Part shown: positions 25,811 through 36,486 of the stretch, piece after piece
Layout: the number at the start of each line of letters is the position of its first letter
Position numbering within the stretch: position 1 is the first letter of the stretch
Source of the DNA: DASXRA01 sp036506155
GTDB lineage: Bacteria > Actinomycetota > Actinomycetes > Mycobacteriales > Jatrophihabitantaceae
Assembly (NCBI GenBank): GCA_036506155.1
Contig: DASXSF010000035.1
Coordinates: 138,820 to 202,819 of the forward strand
Direction of reading: 5' to 3'
Length of the DNA: 64,000 nucleotides
Made by a program: the position numbers and the translations under genes
Notes under the pieces: generated by a model
Databases searched by the model: none
The model's input: the letters and a program-made list of their open reading frames with translations, nothing else
Told to the model about the DNA's origin: nothing

Positions 25811-28345
25811 ATGGACCTGACTACCCGAAGCCAGCAGGCTGTCTCCTCGGCCGTGAAGGCTGCCGCTGAGCGAGGCAATCCGGCTGTCGAGCCGGCGCAC
25901 CTTGCCGTCGCGCTGTTGGACGACGCCGAGGGGCTGACCCGGCCGCTCCTGCAGGCGGTCGGCATCGATCCGCTGGCCGCCCGAGCCGCGGCCCAGCGGC
26001 AGGTCGACGCCCTGCCGAAGGCGTCCGGCTCGACCGTCGCCGCGCCTGCGCCGTCCCGAGCGTTTCTGGCGGTGCTGAGCGCCGCCGAGCGCGAGGCCCG
26101 TGACCGTTCCGATGAGTACGTCTCCACCGAACACCTGCTGATCGCGCTGGCCGACGTGCTGGGCGCGCAGCCTGCCGCGCTGCGCGACGCGCTGGCCAGC
26201 ATCCGCGGGTCCCAGCGGGTCACGTCGGCCGATCCGGAAGGGACGTTCCAGGCACTCGAGAAGTATGGCGTTGACCTCACCGCGCGCGCCCGCGAGGGCA
26301 AGATCGACCCGGTGATCGGGCGCGACACCGAGATCCGCCGGGTGATCCAGGTGCTGTCCCGGCGCACGAAGAACAACCCGGTGCTGATCGGCGAGCCCGG
26401 CGTCGGCAAGACGGCGGTCGTTGAAGGACTCGCGCAGCGCATCGTCGCCGGCGACATCCCCGAGTCGCTGAGGAACAAGCGGCTGGTGGCTCTGGACCTG
26501 GGCGCCATGGTCGCGGGCGCGAAGTACCGCGGCGAGTTCGAGGAACGGCTCAAGGCGGTCCTCAACGAGATCAAGGACGCGGGCGGGCAGGTCATCACGT
26601 TCATCGACGAACTGCACACCGTGGTGGGTGCCGGGGCGACCGGCGAGGGCGCGATGGACGCCTCCAACATGCTCAAGCCGATGCTCGCCCGCGGGGAACT
26701 GCGCATGGTCGGCGCCACCACCCTGGACGAGTACCGCGAGCACATCGAGAAGGACGCCGCGTTGGAACGCCGCTTCCAGCAGGTGCTGGTCGGCGAGCCG
26801 TCCGTCGAGGACACGATCGGGATCCTGCGCGGGCTTTCGGGTCGCTACGAGGCGCATCACAAGGTGCAGATCAGCGACGGGGCGCTCGTCGCCGCGGCCA
26901 CCCTGTCCGACCGCTACATCACCAGCCGGTTCCTGCCGGACAAGGCGATCGACCTGGTGGACGAGGCGGCGTCCCGACTGCGGATGGAGATCGACTCCCG
27001 CCCGGTCGAGGTCGACCAGCTACAGCGTGTCGTCGACCGGCTGCACATGGAGGAGCTGGCGCTCAGCAAGGAGAGCGATCCCGCCTCGATCGAGCGGCTG
27101 GCGAAGCTGCGCGCAGAGCTCGCCGACCAGCAGGAGAAGCTGGACGCGCTCAACGCCCGCTGGGATCGGGAGAAGTCCGGCCTGAACCGGGTCGGTGAGC
27201 TCAAAGAGCGGCTGGACGACCTGCGCGGCCAGGCCGATCGCGCCCAGCGCGACGGCGACTTCGAGACAGCGTCCCGGCTGCTCTACGCCGAGATCCCGGC
27301 GGTCGAGAAGGAACTCGATGCGGCCAGCGCTGCCGACGCCGCCCAGGACGTGCTGGTCAAGGAAGAGGTCACTGCCGACGACATCGCCGACGTCGTGTCC
27401 GCATGGACCGGCATCCCGGCGGGACGGCTGATGGAGGGCGAGACCGCCAAGCTGCTGCGCATGGAGGACGAGTTGGGTGCGCGCGTCATCGGCCAGGAGC
27501 CGGCGGTGCGTGCCGTGTCCGACGCGGTGCGGCGGGCGCGCGCGGGCGTCAGCGACCCGAACCGGCCGACCGGATCGTTCCTGTTCCTGGGCCCGACCGG
27601 GGTGGGCAAGACCGAGCTGGCCAAGGCGCTCGCGGCGTTCCTGTTCGACGACGAGCGCGCGATGGTGCGTATCGACATGAGTGAGTATTCGGAGAAGCAC
27701 TCCGTAGCTCGCCTCGTCGGCGCCCCGCCCGGCTACGTCGGCTACGAGGAGGGCGGGCAGCTCACCGAGGCAGTGCGGCGCCGGCCGTACAGCGTCGTGC
27801 TGCTCGACGAGGTGGAAAAGGCGCACCCGGACGTGTTCGATGTCCTGCTCCAGGTGCTCGACGACGGCCGGCTCACCGACGGGCAGGGCCGGACGGTGGA
27901 CTTCCGCAACGCGATCCTGGTACTGACGTCGAACCTCGGTACGGCCGCACTGGCGGCAGATATCCCGGATAAGAAGGATTCCGTGCTGGCCGTGGTGCGC
28001 GAGCACTTCAAGCCGGAGTTTCTGAACCGGCTGGACGACATCGTGGTGTTCGACTCGCTCGACACAGATGCCCTGACCCGAATCGTGGACATTCAGGTGG
28101 CCGCGCTGGCACGCCGGCTCGAGTCGCGGCGGCTGACGCTGGACGTCACCGAAGGCGCCCGGGAATGGTTGGCCATCAACGGCTTCGACCCGGTGTACGG
28201 CGCCCGGCCGCTGCGCCGGCTGGTGCAGAGCGCGATCGGCGATCAGCTGGCCCGGCAATTGCTCTCGGGCGAGATCCGCGACGGTCAGACCGTCAAGGTG
28301 GACGTGCTGGACGACCGCTCCGCGCTGACGGTCGCCGGCGTCTGA
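25811..28345 (+). CDS. clpB: disaggregase ClpB (Hsp100)
   Basis: An 844-aa ClpB. The N-terminal Clp repeat domain (residues about 1-140) is followed by ATPase domain 1 with GEPGVGKTAVVEG, a middle coiled-coil domain (about 385-510), and ATPase domain 2 with GPTGVGKTELAKAL and LLDEVEKAHPDVFD. It resolubilises aggregated protein with DnaK. ATG 25811 has GAGGTGA ten bases upstream. The HAIR site in its promoter ties it to the hspR encoded at 15996. Confidence 0.97.
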   Translation: MDLTTRSQQAVSSAVKAAAERGNPAVEPAHLAVALLDDAEGLTRPLLQAVGIDPLAARAAAQRQVDALPKASGSTVAAPAPSRAFLAVLSAAEREARDRSDEYVSTEHLLIALADVLGAQPAALRDALASIRGSQRVTSADPEGTFQALEKYGVDLTARAREGKIDPVIGRDTEIRRVIQVLSRRTKNNPVLIGEPGVGKTAVVEGLAQRIVAGDIPESLRNKRLVALDLGAMVAGAKYRGEFEERLKAVLNEIKDAGGQVITFIDELHTVVGAGATGEGAMDASNMLKPMLARGELRMVGATTLDEYREHIEKDAALERRFQQVLVGEPSVEDTIGILRGLSGRYEAHHKVQISDGALVAAATLSDRYITSRFLPDKAIDLVDEAASRLRMEIDSRPVEVDQLQRVVDRLHMEELALSKESDPASIERLAKLRAELADQQEKLDALNARWDREKSGLNRVGELKERLDDLRGQADRAQRDGDFETASRLLYAEIPAVEKELDAASAADAAQDVLVKEEVTADDIADVVSAWTGIPAGRLMEGETAKLLRMEDELGARVIGQEPAVRAVSDAVRRARAGVSDPNRPTGSFLFLGPTGVGKTELAKALAAFLFDDERAMVRIDMSEYSEKHSVARLVGAPPGYVGYEEGGQLTEAVRRRPYSVVLLDEVEKAHPDVFDVLLQVLDDGRLTDGQGRTVDFRNAILVLTSNLGTAALAADIPDKKDSVLAVVREHFKPEFLNRLDDIVVFDSLDTDALTRIVDIQVAALARRLESRRLTLDVTEGAREWLAINGFDPVYGARPLRRLVQSAIGDQLARQLLSGEIRDGQTVKVDVLDDRSALTVAGV

Positions 28346-28349
28346 CCCG

Positions 28350-28922
28350 TCAGGGAGGCGTCTTGCCGCGCAACCAGTCGGTGGCCGCCACCGACCAGGC
28401 CAGCGACACCGCGACGATCGCCAGTGTGACGAACACGATTGCCCAGATGACGACGCCCACGTCATGGACGCGCAGCACCCAGTACACGCCGGCCGCGATA
28501 CACAGGCCGCCGCCGACGGTGAGCAGCAGGCGACCACCTTCGGATCGTCCGGCGATCATGATCCCGCCGGCGATCTGGAGGCCGGCCGACAGCATGTTTA
28601 TGAGACCGTCGACGGCAAGTTCAGCCGTGATGCTGTTGTCGTGGGAGCCGAACGCGTTGTTCCAGCTGTCCACGGCCGACGCGCCGACGAGTAGCAGCAA
28701 CCCGGCGAGGATCAGCAGGCCGGCATCGACGTACGCAAGCACGCCCGCGGCGGAGATGGGGGCCGGGCGGTCGTCGTACCACGACGTGGCGGGATAACCC
28801 GGCGGCGGGGGTGCTGGCGCGCCGGGCGGGAACGAGTAGCCGGCCCACGGCGGCGGGCTGGGATATTGCGGGTTCGGATCGATCGGCGAGTCGTCGAACG
28901 GCGGCTCGAACGGAGTGGTCAC
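28350..28922 (-). CDS. proline-rich four-helix membrane protein, unknown
   Basis: A 190-aa protein. The first 50 residues are rich in Pro, Gly and Tyr (YPSPPPWAGYSFPPG), followed by about four membrane helices. This Pro-rich plus membrane layout is common in actinobacteria but has no assigned role. GTG 28922 has AGGAGAG upstream. It converges on clpB with only four bases between stops and is divergent from the next membrane protein. Confidence 0.7.
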   Translation of the reverse strand: MTTPFEPPFDDSPIDPNPQYPSPPPWAGYSFPPGAPAPPPPGYPATSWYDDRPAPISAAGVLAYVDAGLLILAGLLLLVGASAVDSWNNAFGSHDNSITAELAVDGLINMLSAGLQIAGGIMIAGRSEGGRLLLTVGGGLCIAAGVYWVLRVHDVGVVIWAIVFVTLAIVAVSLAWSVAATDWLRGKTPP

Positions 28923-29013
28923 GCGCTCTCCTGGGTGTTCGGCCCGTCCTCTGCGTTCGAGCGTAGCGGCCAGGACTCGGCCCTACTGACTGCGCGCACG
29001 TACACTGCGCGGC

Positions 29014-29828
29014 GTGACAGACACAGCCGACGCCATCCACCCACCACGCACGATCGTTGCCGCGTTCGTCGCCACGATCGCCGCTGCGGTGCTGTCGGTG
29101 ATCAGCGCCGCGCTGTGGTGGGGCTACCAGAACTACCTACGCAACGAGTTCGTCAAGGCGAACAACAAGCTCAAGCCTACGGACAAGAACTACAAGAAGG
29201 ACTACACGGTCACCTCGCATGCGGTGAACCACGACGTGCACAACTGGCTCACATCGGGTCTGGTGCAGTCGCTGATCTTCGGGCTGGCTATCGTCCTGGT
29301 CGCGGTGAACATGCGCCGCGGCAAGGGCTGGGCTCGCTGGTTGTTGCTGATCCTGTTCGCGATCCCGGTGCTTCCGACCGCCGCACCGTACCGGCTGCTG
29401 AGCATCGCGGGTAGCGCTCCGGCACTGACCCGGGTCGCCGGCGCGCTGACCGGCATCGCGGGACTCGCGGTCATCGTGCTGCTCCTGGTGCCGGAATCGT
29501 CGCGGTTCTTCGCGGCGGTCCGCGCCGAGCAGCTTGGTGACCGCGGCGAAAGCGCTGCGCCCACCGGGCTGCGCGGACTGTTCCAGCCGCGGATGCCCCC
29601 CGACGCGAGCGCGTCCGGCAAGGCGGGATCCACGCCGGCGAAGCCGACCAAGCCGCCGCTACCCGAGAAGCCCGTCCCGGCGCGTCCGGTCAAGCCCGCG
29701 CCGCCGCCTGCCGCGAAGCAGGCCAAGGCAAAAGTGCGGGCGAGCACGGAAGCAGAGGCGGCCGCGCCCCCGGCACGCCCCGCGAGTGGCGTAGCAGCCA
29801 AGAGCCGCAGCAAGTCGCGTAAGGGCTC

Positions 29829-29832
<4 letters not shown>
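29014..29832 (+). CDS. membrane protein with Lys/Pro/Ala-rich tail, unknown
   Basis: A 272-aa protein with about four membrane helices in residues 12-165 and a long basic, disordered C-terminal tail (KPTKPPLPEKPVPARPVKPA and similar). A TACACT box ends seven bases before GTG 29014, so the mRNA is probably leaderless. It overlaps the SDR gene by ATGA and so heads an operon with SDR, pyrE and a TrmH-type methylase. No known domain is recognised. Confidence 0.72.
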
Positions 29833-30592
<760 letters not shown>

Positions 30593-30596
<4 letters not shown>

Positions 30597-31120
30597 CGGC
30601 ACGTGATGAGTTGCTGCCGCTGGTCAAGGAGCTTGCCGTCGTACAAGGCCGGGTGGTGCTCTCGTCCGGGCAAGAGGCCGACTACTACGTCGACCTGCGC
30701 CGGGTCACCCTGCATCACGCCGCCGCGCCGCTGATCGGGCGGGCCATGCTCGAGCTTACTGCGGACTGGACGTACGACGCCGTCGGCGGTCTGACGCTGG
30801 GTGCCGACCCGATCGGTACAGCCATGCTGCATGCCGCGGGCGGGCGGGTCGACGCGTTCGTCGTCCGCAAGTCGGAGAAGCAGCACGGGCTGCAGCGGCG
30901 CATCGAAGGGCCGGATGTCACCGGCCGGCGGGTGTTGGCGGTGGAGGATACCTCGACGACCGGGGCAAGCGTGCTGACCGCGGTCGACGCCCTGCGCGAG
31001 GCAGGCGCCGAGGTGGTGGGCGTTGCAGTGATCGTCGACCGCGGTGCCGGCTCCGCGGTGCGGGCGGCCGGGCTCGACTATCGCGCGATATACAGCCTGG
31101 CTGACCTCGGCTTGTCGTGA
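30593..31120 (+). CDS. pyrE: orotate phosphoribosyltransferase
   Basis: A 175-aa enzyme of de novo pyrimidine synthesis that joins orotate to PRPP. The PRPP-binding motif is RVLAVEDTSTTGASVLTA, preceded by FVVRKSEKQHGLQRRIEG with catalytic Lys residues. GTG 30593 overlaps the SDR stop by four bases. Same neighbourhood as pyrE (Rv0382c) near clpB in M. tuberculosis. Confidence 0.93.
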
Positions 31121-31725
31121 GTGATATCGGGGTCGGCCCGCATCCACAGCCGTGGCCGGATGATCCCCGCCTTGACCCTGAGTTGCTTGAGCACGGCGAC
31201 CGCCGCAACGTCGTCGATCGCTACCGGTACTGGACGGTCGACGCGATCGTGGCCGACCTCGACACGCGCCGGCATCCGTTCGCCGTAGCGATCGAGAACT
31301 GGCGGCACGACCTGAACATCGGCACCGTTGTTCGCACCGCCAACGCGTTCCTGGCCCGAGAGGTGATCATCGTCGGTCGCCGCCGGTGGAACCGGCGCGG
31401 CGCCATGGTCACCGACCGGTACCAGCACATTCGGCACGTCGCGTCAATCGCGGAATTGGTCGCGACGTCGCGGGGCTACACGATCGTCGCCATCGACAAC
31501 CTGCCCGACGCGCAGCCGCTCGAGAGCGCCGAGCTGCCGGCTAAGGCGCTGCTGCTGTTCGGGCAGGAGGGCAGCGGGCTCACGAGCGAGGCGCGCGGTG
31601 CGGCAACTGCCGTGTACTCGATCGCGCAGTTCGGCTCCACCCGTTCGATCAACGCCGGCGTGGCCGCCGGCATTGCCATGCACACCTGGGTGCGGCAGCA
31701 CGCCATACACACAGATTGGTGCTAG
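31117..31725 (+). CDS. TrmH/SpoU-family RNA 2'-O-methyltransferase
   Basis: A 202-aa SPOUT methyltransferase. The three family motifs are NIGTVVRTANAF, LLLFGQEGSGLT and SIAQFGSTRSINAGVAAGIA, which form the knotted SAM site. It probably methylates a ribose of tRNA or rRNA. GTG 31117 overlaps pyrE by four bases. The 3' end carries one arm of the inverted repeat of the following toxin module. Confidence 0.88.
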   Translation: MSDIGVGPHPQPWPDDPRLDPELLEHGDRRNVVDRYRYWTVDAIVADLDTRRHPFAVAIENWRHDLNIGTVVRTANAFLAREVIIVGRRRWNRRGAMVTDRYQHIRHVASIAELVATSRGYTIVAIDNLPDAQPLESAELPAKALLLFGQEGSGLTSEARGAATAVYSIAQFGSTRSINAGVAAGIAMHTWVRQHAIHTDWC

Positions 31726-31735
31726 CGTGTGTATG
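31704..31735 (+). promoter_or_regulatory. inverted-repeat operator and -10 box of vapBC module 3
   Basis: CATACACAC (31704-31712) and GTGTGTATG (31727-31735) form a perfect 9-bp inverted repeat with a 14-bp spacer. TAGCGT (31723-31728), inside the repeat, is a TANNNT -10 box six bases before GTG 31735. The layout fits autorepression by the VapBC complex. The left arm lies within the upstream methylase gene. Confidence 0.55.
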
Positions 31736-31962
31736 TGCGCACCAACATCGTCATGGACAACGACCTTCTCGCAAAGGTTGCCGACATCGCCGGCACAAAG
31801 ACCAAGAAGTCGACGGTCGAGTATGCGCTGCGCGAAGTGATCCGCGTTCACGCCATGCGAGAGCTCGCGGAGATGGCAGGCAAGATTGAGATCGACGACG
31901 TGCGCGGGCCGGCGAGGGAACGCTCGCGTGGGCCAGCGAAGCGGAACTCGTCTGCAGCGTGA
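31735..31962 (+). CDS. vapB: VapB-type antitoxin (type II, DUF2191-like)
   Basis: About 75 aa. RTNIVMDNDLLAKVADIAGT followed by KTKKSTVEYALREVIR is the ribbon-helix-helix pattern of the VapB family, with a basic, toxin-binding tail. GTG 31735 is preferred because of the -10 box six bases before it; GTG 31729 is in frame and would add two residues. Stop overlaps the toxin GTG by four bases. Confidence 0.85.
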   Translation: MRTNIVMDNDLLAKVADIAGTKTKKSTVEYALREVIRVHAMRELAEMAGKIEIDDVRGPARERSRGPAKRNSSAA

Positions 31963-32363
31963 TCGCCGTGGACACGGGCGTGTGGATCGACTACCTGCAC
32001 CCCGAGCAGACCCCGCAGGCTAACCGGCTGGGTGCCGAACTCCGGGCGGGTCGCGACATCGCGATCACCGACGTCGTCTACATGGAACTATTGCAGGGCG
32101 TCCAAGACGAGACCGAGGCAGCTTTCCTGAAGCTTCGGCTCGAGCAGTGCCGCATGCTGCAGATCGCCGGGCTCTCCGACTTCGAACTCGCGGCTCAGCT
32201 TTATCGTCTCGTGAGGCGCAATGGGCACACCGTCCGCAGCTCGACTGATTGCCTGATCGCCGCGGTCTGCATCCGCGAGGACGTGCCGCTGCTGCATGAC
32301 GACGCGGACTTCGATTGCATCGCTGCCGTATCGAACCTCAAAGCTCCGGCATCCCGAAGCTGA
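31959..32363 (+). CDS. vapC: VapC PIN-domain toxin
   Basis: A 134-aa PIN domain with D5 in IAVDTGVWIDYL, E43 in VVYMELLQG and later acidic residues in SSTDCLIAA and HDDADFDCI. The gene is intact and coupled by GTGA to its antitoxin. Its 3' end overlaps the convergent LmbE-like deacetylase by 26 bp, suggesting the module was inserted or extended tightly against that gene. Confidence 0.88.
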   Translation: MIAVDTGVWIDYLHPEQTPQANRLGAELRAGRDIAITDVVYMELLQGVQDETEAAFLKLRLEQCRMLQIAGLSDFELAAQLYRLVRRNGHTVRSSTDCLIAAVCIREDVPLLHDDADFDCIAAVSNLKAPASRS

Positions 32364-33087
32364 TCACCTCGAACGACGTTGCCAGCTTGACGCCGAGCCG
32401 GGTGCCGGTCATTCGAGCGAACGACTCCAGGAACTCCTCGGGCTCCGACATCGGCCCGCCGCCCAGTCCGGCTAGGTAGGCCGCGTGCGCCTTGAGCGAG
32501 GTAATGCCCTTGTCGAACGTAGCCGTGACGTCAACGCCGTGCTGGGCGTCCGGCGATCCGCCGACGAATGCGGCACGCACGCCGTTCCACGGCTCCAGGC
32601 CCTCGTCGAGCAAGTCGCGGAACACCCAGCGGTTGCCGGCGTCGCGCACAGCGTCGATGACCGCGCGTCCCACCGCGATGTGATCGGCCTGATTGAGCAT
32701 GCCGGGGCCGAACGTGTCGCGGTAGTTGCCGGTGACCACGATCTCGGGACGCACACGGCGGATCGCCCGGGAGATATCGCGACGCAGAGGCAGTCCGTAC
32801 TCGAGCACGCCGTCCTGATATCCCAGGAACTCGACCTCCTTGACGCCGACGATCTCGGCTGCGGCACGCTGTTCGTTCTCCCGCAGCGGCCCGGCTTGTT
32901 CGGGTGTCATGCCGTCGATGCCGGCCTCGCCGCTGGTGGCAAGGCAATAGCTGATCTGCTTGCCCTGCTCGGTCCAGCGTGCAATCGCCGCGGCAGCGCC
33001 GTACTCCAGATCGTCGGGGTGCGCGACGACGGCCAGCGCCGTCGTCCAGTTCTCGTCGATGGGTTCCAGGGGCGGCGGGGTAGTCAT
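32338..33087 (-). CDS. LmbE/PIG-L family deacetylase
   Basis: About 249 aa. The zinc and catalytic motif AHPDDLEYGAAAAIARW and the downstream QADHIAVGRAVIDAV identify the family, which includes MshB (mycothiol synthesis) and Mca. Without alignment the substrate cannot be separated among GlcNAc-inositol, mycothiol conjugates or other N-acetyl sugars. ATG 33087 is chosen since TACGGT lies seven bases before it (leaderless); a longer ORF to 33147 has no support. Confidence 0.82.
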   Translation of the reverse strand: MTTPPPLEPIDENWTTALAVVAHPDDLEYGAAAAIARWTEQGKQISYCLATSGEAGIDGMTPEQAGPLRENEQRAAAEIVGVKEVEFLGYQDGVLEYGLPLRRDISRAIRRVRPEIVVTGNYRDTFGPGMLNQADHIAVGRAVIDAVRDAGNRWVFRDLLDEGLEPWNGVRAAFVGGSPDAQHGVDVTATFDKGITSLKAHAAYLAGLGGGPMSEPEEFLESFARMTGTRLGVKLATSFEVISFGMPEL

Positions 33088-33211
33088 ATCGGTCACCGTA
33101 CCGCCGCGCATCAGCGCATAGGCGACGCACAGCAGTTGATCAGCCATGGAGTTGTTCGCTTAGCTAACGGGCCGGACTGTCACCTGTTCGCTCCGTATCG
33201 GAGGTATGTGC

Positions 33212-35190
33212 GTGCCCCTCACCGCAAATAGACGAGCTATCGCTTGCCGCATTGCAGGCGTGACGGCTGTCGCCGTCACGTCGGTCGCAACGGGTGCGGC
33301 TGCCGCGCCGTCACCGCACGCTGTTCCGGACAGCATGCCTCGGTGGACGGCGCAAGCCCGCGCGCTCGGTGCGACGCCGACATCGCAGCGCGTCAACTTC
33401 GGCGTGTTGCTGAAGATGCGCAATGAGTCGAGCGCTGTGGCGACGCTGCAGCGCGTCTCTGACCCGGACAGCGCCAGCTACGGCCAGTGGCTCACGCGGA
33501 ACCAGTTCGCCGGCACCTACGGGCCGGCGGCCAGCGATGTAGCCGCCGTCCGAAACTGGCTCGCCGGTCAGGGATTCGCGGTGCGAAAGACGCTGCCGAG
33601 CGGCATGTATGTCGAGGCGAGCGGCACCGTCGCGCAGATCCAGAAGGTCTTCGCCACCTCGGTGAAGAACTACTCCTATCGTGGCCAGACCGTGCGCTCG
33701 AATGCCACGGCGATGTCGTTCCCGACCCGGCACACCCGCCCCGGTGATCAACGCGGTTGTCGGCATCCTCGGTGTCGACCAGGGCGCGCAGCTGCACACA
33801 CACGCCGACACCCTGCCCGGCCCACCGGCAGGCGCGCGCTTCGGCGTCCAGCCCTGCTCGGACTACTACGGGCAGAAGCTGGCCACGGACAAGCCGACCG
33901 CCTACGGCAAGCACCAGCCGTACGCGGTGTGCGGGTACACGCCGCAGCAGTATCAGTCGGCCTACGGCGAGTCGAGCCTGCTGCGGGCCGGCATCGACGG
34001 CCGCGGGCAGACCGTCGCGATCACCGACGCATACGCCGCGCCGACGATCCTCCACGACGCGCAGACGTACAACCAGGTACACCACCAGCCGCTGTTCAAG
34101 CCGGGGCAGTTCAGCCAGATCACCCCGGCGGCGGACGGCTACGACCTCATCGACGAGTGCGGCGCGCAGGGCTGGTACGGCGAGGAGACGCTCGACGTCG
34201 AGGCGGTGCACGCCATGGCACCCGGCGCCAAGATCGTCTACGTCGGTGGGGGCGACTGTTCCAGTGGCCTGGACGAGGCGTGGGCGGAGACAATCGACAA
34301 CCACGTCGCCGATGTGATCACCAACTCCTGGACGGACGGCACCGACGACATCAACCTGCTCGGCCAGGACTACGTCGACTTCTACAACCAGTTCTCACTC
34401 GAGGCGGCATTGACCGGCATCACGGTGAACTTCTCGAGCGGTGACTCCGGCGACCACACCAAGGGCGGCTCGAACCCGGCACCCAAGACGGTCGAGTTCC
34501 CGGCGGACGTGCCGTGGGTCTCGGGCATCGGCGGCACGAGCGTCGGCATCGGTGGCCGCGGCCAGTGGGAGTGGGAAGCCGGCTGGCAGACCGCCTACTC
34601 GGTGCTGACCGACGGCTCATGGCAGCCGGCGCCGCCCGGAACGTATTCCTCGGGTGGTGGCGGCGGAACGAGCGAGCTGTACTCGCAGCCGTTCTACCAG
34701 CGCGGGGCCGTTCCGTCGTCGATCTCGAAGTACTACGGCTCGACGGCAATGCGAGCCGTGCCGGACATCGCCATGCCGGGCGACCCGAACACCGGCTTCC
34801 TGGTCGGTGAGACGCAGGTGTTCCCCGACGGGACGTACTGGGACCAGTACCGGATCGGCGGCACCAGCCTGTCCTCGCCCCTGATGGCCGGCGTGATCGC
34901 GGTGGCAAGCCAGCTGCGGGGCCACCCGATCGGGTTCGCCAACCCGCTGTACTACAAGCTGCTGCACACCCCGGCGCTGCACGACATCGTGGCACCCGCG
35001 TCGCCGGTCGCCCAGGTGCGCACCGAGTACACCAACGGGGTGGATGCCTCCGGCGGGTTCACGTACCGGATGCAGACGATCGACGTCCAGTCATCCGACG
35101 CTCCACTCGACGAAGGGCTACGACGACGAGACCGGAGTGGGCACTCCGGATGCGTCGTTCTTCCTCAAGTCGATGACCGGCCACCACTGA
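33212..35190 (+). pseudogene. sedolisin (S53) serine protease, two frameshifts
   Basis: The repaired protein is about 658 aa: signal peptide (CRIAGVTAVAVTSVATGAAAA), an activation prodomain, and an S53 catalytic domain with EETLDVEAVHAMAPG (Glu/Asp), NFSSGDSGDH and GGTSLSSPLMAG (nucleophile Ser). Frame changes by one base at CCC 33726-33728 (FPT to GTPAPVINAV) and again in 35091-35097 (DVQSS to TLHSTKGYDD), after which the expected calcium-site motif DDETGVGTPD appears and a TGA closes at 35190. GTG 33212 is preferred since GGAGG ends seven bases before it; ATG 33206 is too close. Secreted acid protease if functional; otherwise a decayed gene or sequencing errors. Confidence 0.82.
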
Positions 35191-35192
35191 TT

Positions 35193-35209
35193 CCGGTTCG
35201 GGGAACCGG
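35193..35209. terminator. hairpin between convergent protease and ATPase genes
   Basis: CCGGTTC-GGG-GAACCGG forms a perfect 7-bp stem directly after the protease stop. An alternative pairing CCGGGCC (35206-35212) with GGCCCGG (35228-35234) also exists. No T tract follows, as is common for actinobacterial hairpins, so termination is inferred. Confidence 0.4.
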
Positions 35210-35246
35210 GCCGCGCCGCACCTGGCCGGCCCGGTGACCCGGACCG

Positions 35247-36434
35247 TCAGTCTTGCTTGCGCAGGAAGTTCGCGAAGTGCGGGACGGTGAAGGCGATCTG
35301 GCCGCGCTGCCCGGAGTAGACCAGCCCCTTTTTGAGCAGGGCATCGCGGGCCGGTGACAGCGACTGTGGGTTGCGGCCGAGCAGCTCGGCAACGGCTGCC
35401 GTCGCGACGGGCTGGTCGTCGCCGTCGAGTTCGGCCATCGCCCGCAGGTACTCCCGTTCGGCGGGCGTTGCCCGTTCATAACGTGATCCGAAGAAGCCGA
35501 CGGCGAGCTCGGATTCCGCCTCCGGCGCTGCCACGGCAACGTCGGCCGCGGTAATCGGTGACATCGGCGCGACGTCCCAGGCGACCTTCCCGTATGCCTG
35601 GACGAAGTACGGGTAGCCGGCCGTGCGCTCGTACATCGCTTCCAGGGCGCCGCCGGCGAAGTCGGCGTCCTCGTCCTGAGCCGGGCGGCGCAACGCCGCG
35701 TCGGCGGCTGCCCGGTCCAGGCGGTCGATGCGCGCGTACCGGAACAGCCGCTCGGAGTAGGACTTGCTCGCCGACAGCACCGCCGGCAGGTGCGGCAGCC
35801 CGGCGCCGACCACCACGAGCGGGGCGCCGCGCTGGGACATCTCGTGGCAGGATGCGCACAGTGCGGACACGTCGTCGGGCAGCAGGTCCTGCATCTCGTC
35901 GATGAAGACCGCAACGCCCTTGCCCGCATCGGCCGCCAGCCCGGCGATGTCCGTGAGAAGCTCGACAAGGTCGATCTCGATGTCACCGGAGTCGGCCCGC
36001 CCGATCACTGCCGGCACGTCGATGCCGGGCTGCCAGCGACTCGGCGCCTTGCCGCGTCGCGCAGTCGGCGGTTCACGCTGTGCGAACGCTTTGAGCACGC
36101 CGAGGACATGGCGCTCCTCGTCCGCGCTGCGGCTGGCAAGCTCGCGGACCGCGAGGTGCAGCGCCGCCGCGAGCGGGTGACGCAGCGGCTGGTCCGGGCG
36201 GGCTTCGAGCTTTCCGGTGCCCCAGCCGCGACGTACAGCCGAGCTGCGCATCGCGTTGAGCAGCACCGTCTTGCCGACACCGCGCAGTCCGGTCAGCACG
36301 ACGGACCGCTCGGGGCGGCCCCGCGCGACGCGTTCGAGCACCACGTCGAACGCCTTGAGTTCGGTGTCACGACCAGCCAGTTCCGGCGGGCGCTGGCCCG
36401 CGCCCGGAGCGTACGGGTTGCGTACCGGATCCAT
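35247..36434 (-). CDS. AAA-family ATPase (Orc1/Cdc6-like)
   Basis: A 395-aa STAND/AAA-type ATPase. Walker A is LTGLRGVGKTVLLN and Walker B is GVAVFIDEMQDLL, followed by a sensor region (LVVVGAGLPHLPAV) and a C-terminal winged helix (AVAELLGRNPQSLSPARDAL). Such stand-alone ATPases are common in actinobacteria, often near toxins or mobile DNA, but no partner is evident. The role is unknown. Confidence 0.82.
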   Translation of the reverse strand: MDPVRNPYAPGAGQRPPELAGRDTELKAFDVVLERVARGRPERSVVLTGLRGVGKTVLLNAMRSSAVRRGWGTGKLEARPDQPLRHPLAAALHLAVRELASRSADEERHVLGVLKAFAQREPPTARRGKAPSRWQPGIDVPAVIGRADSGDIEIDLVELLTDIAGLAADAGKGVAVFIDEMQDLLPDDVSALCASCHEMSQRGAPLVVVGAGLPHLPAVLSASKSYSERLFRYARIDRLDRAAADAALRRPAQDEDADFAGGALEAMYERTAGYPYFVQAYGKVAWDVAPMSPITAADVAVAAPEAESELAVGFFGSRYERATPAEREYLRAMAELDGDDQPVATAAVAELLGRNPQSLSPARDALLKKGLVYSGQRGQIAFTVPHFANFLRKQD

Positions 36435-36486
36435 GCTCGCAATGTATCCAGCTCTCTAGCGAATCCCCGAGATTTCGCGAGATTCG

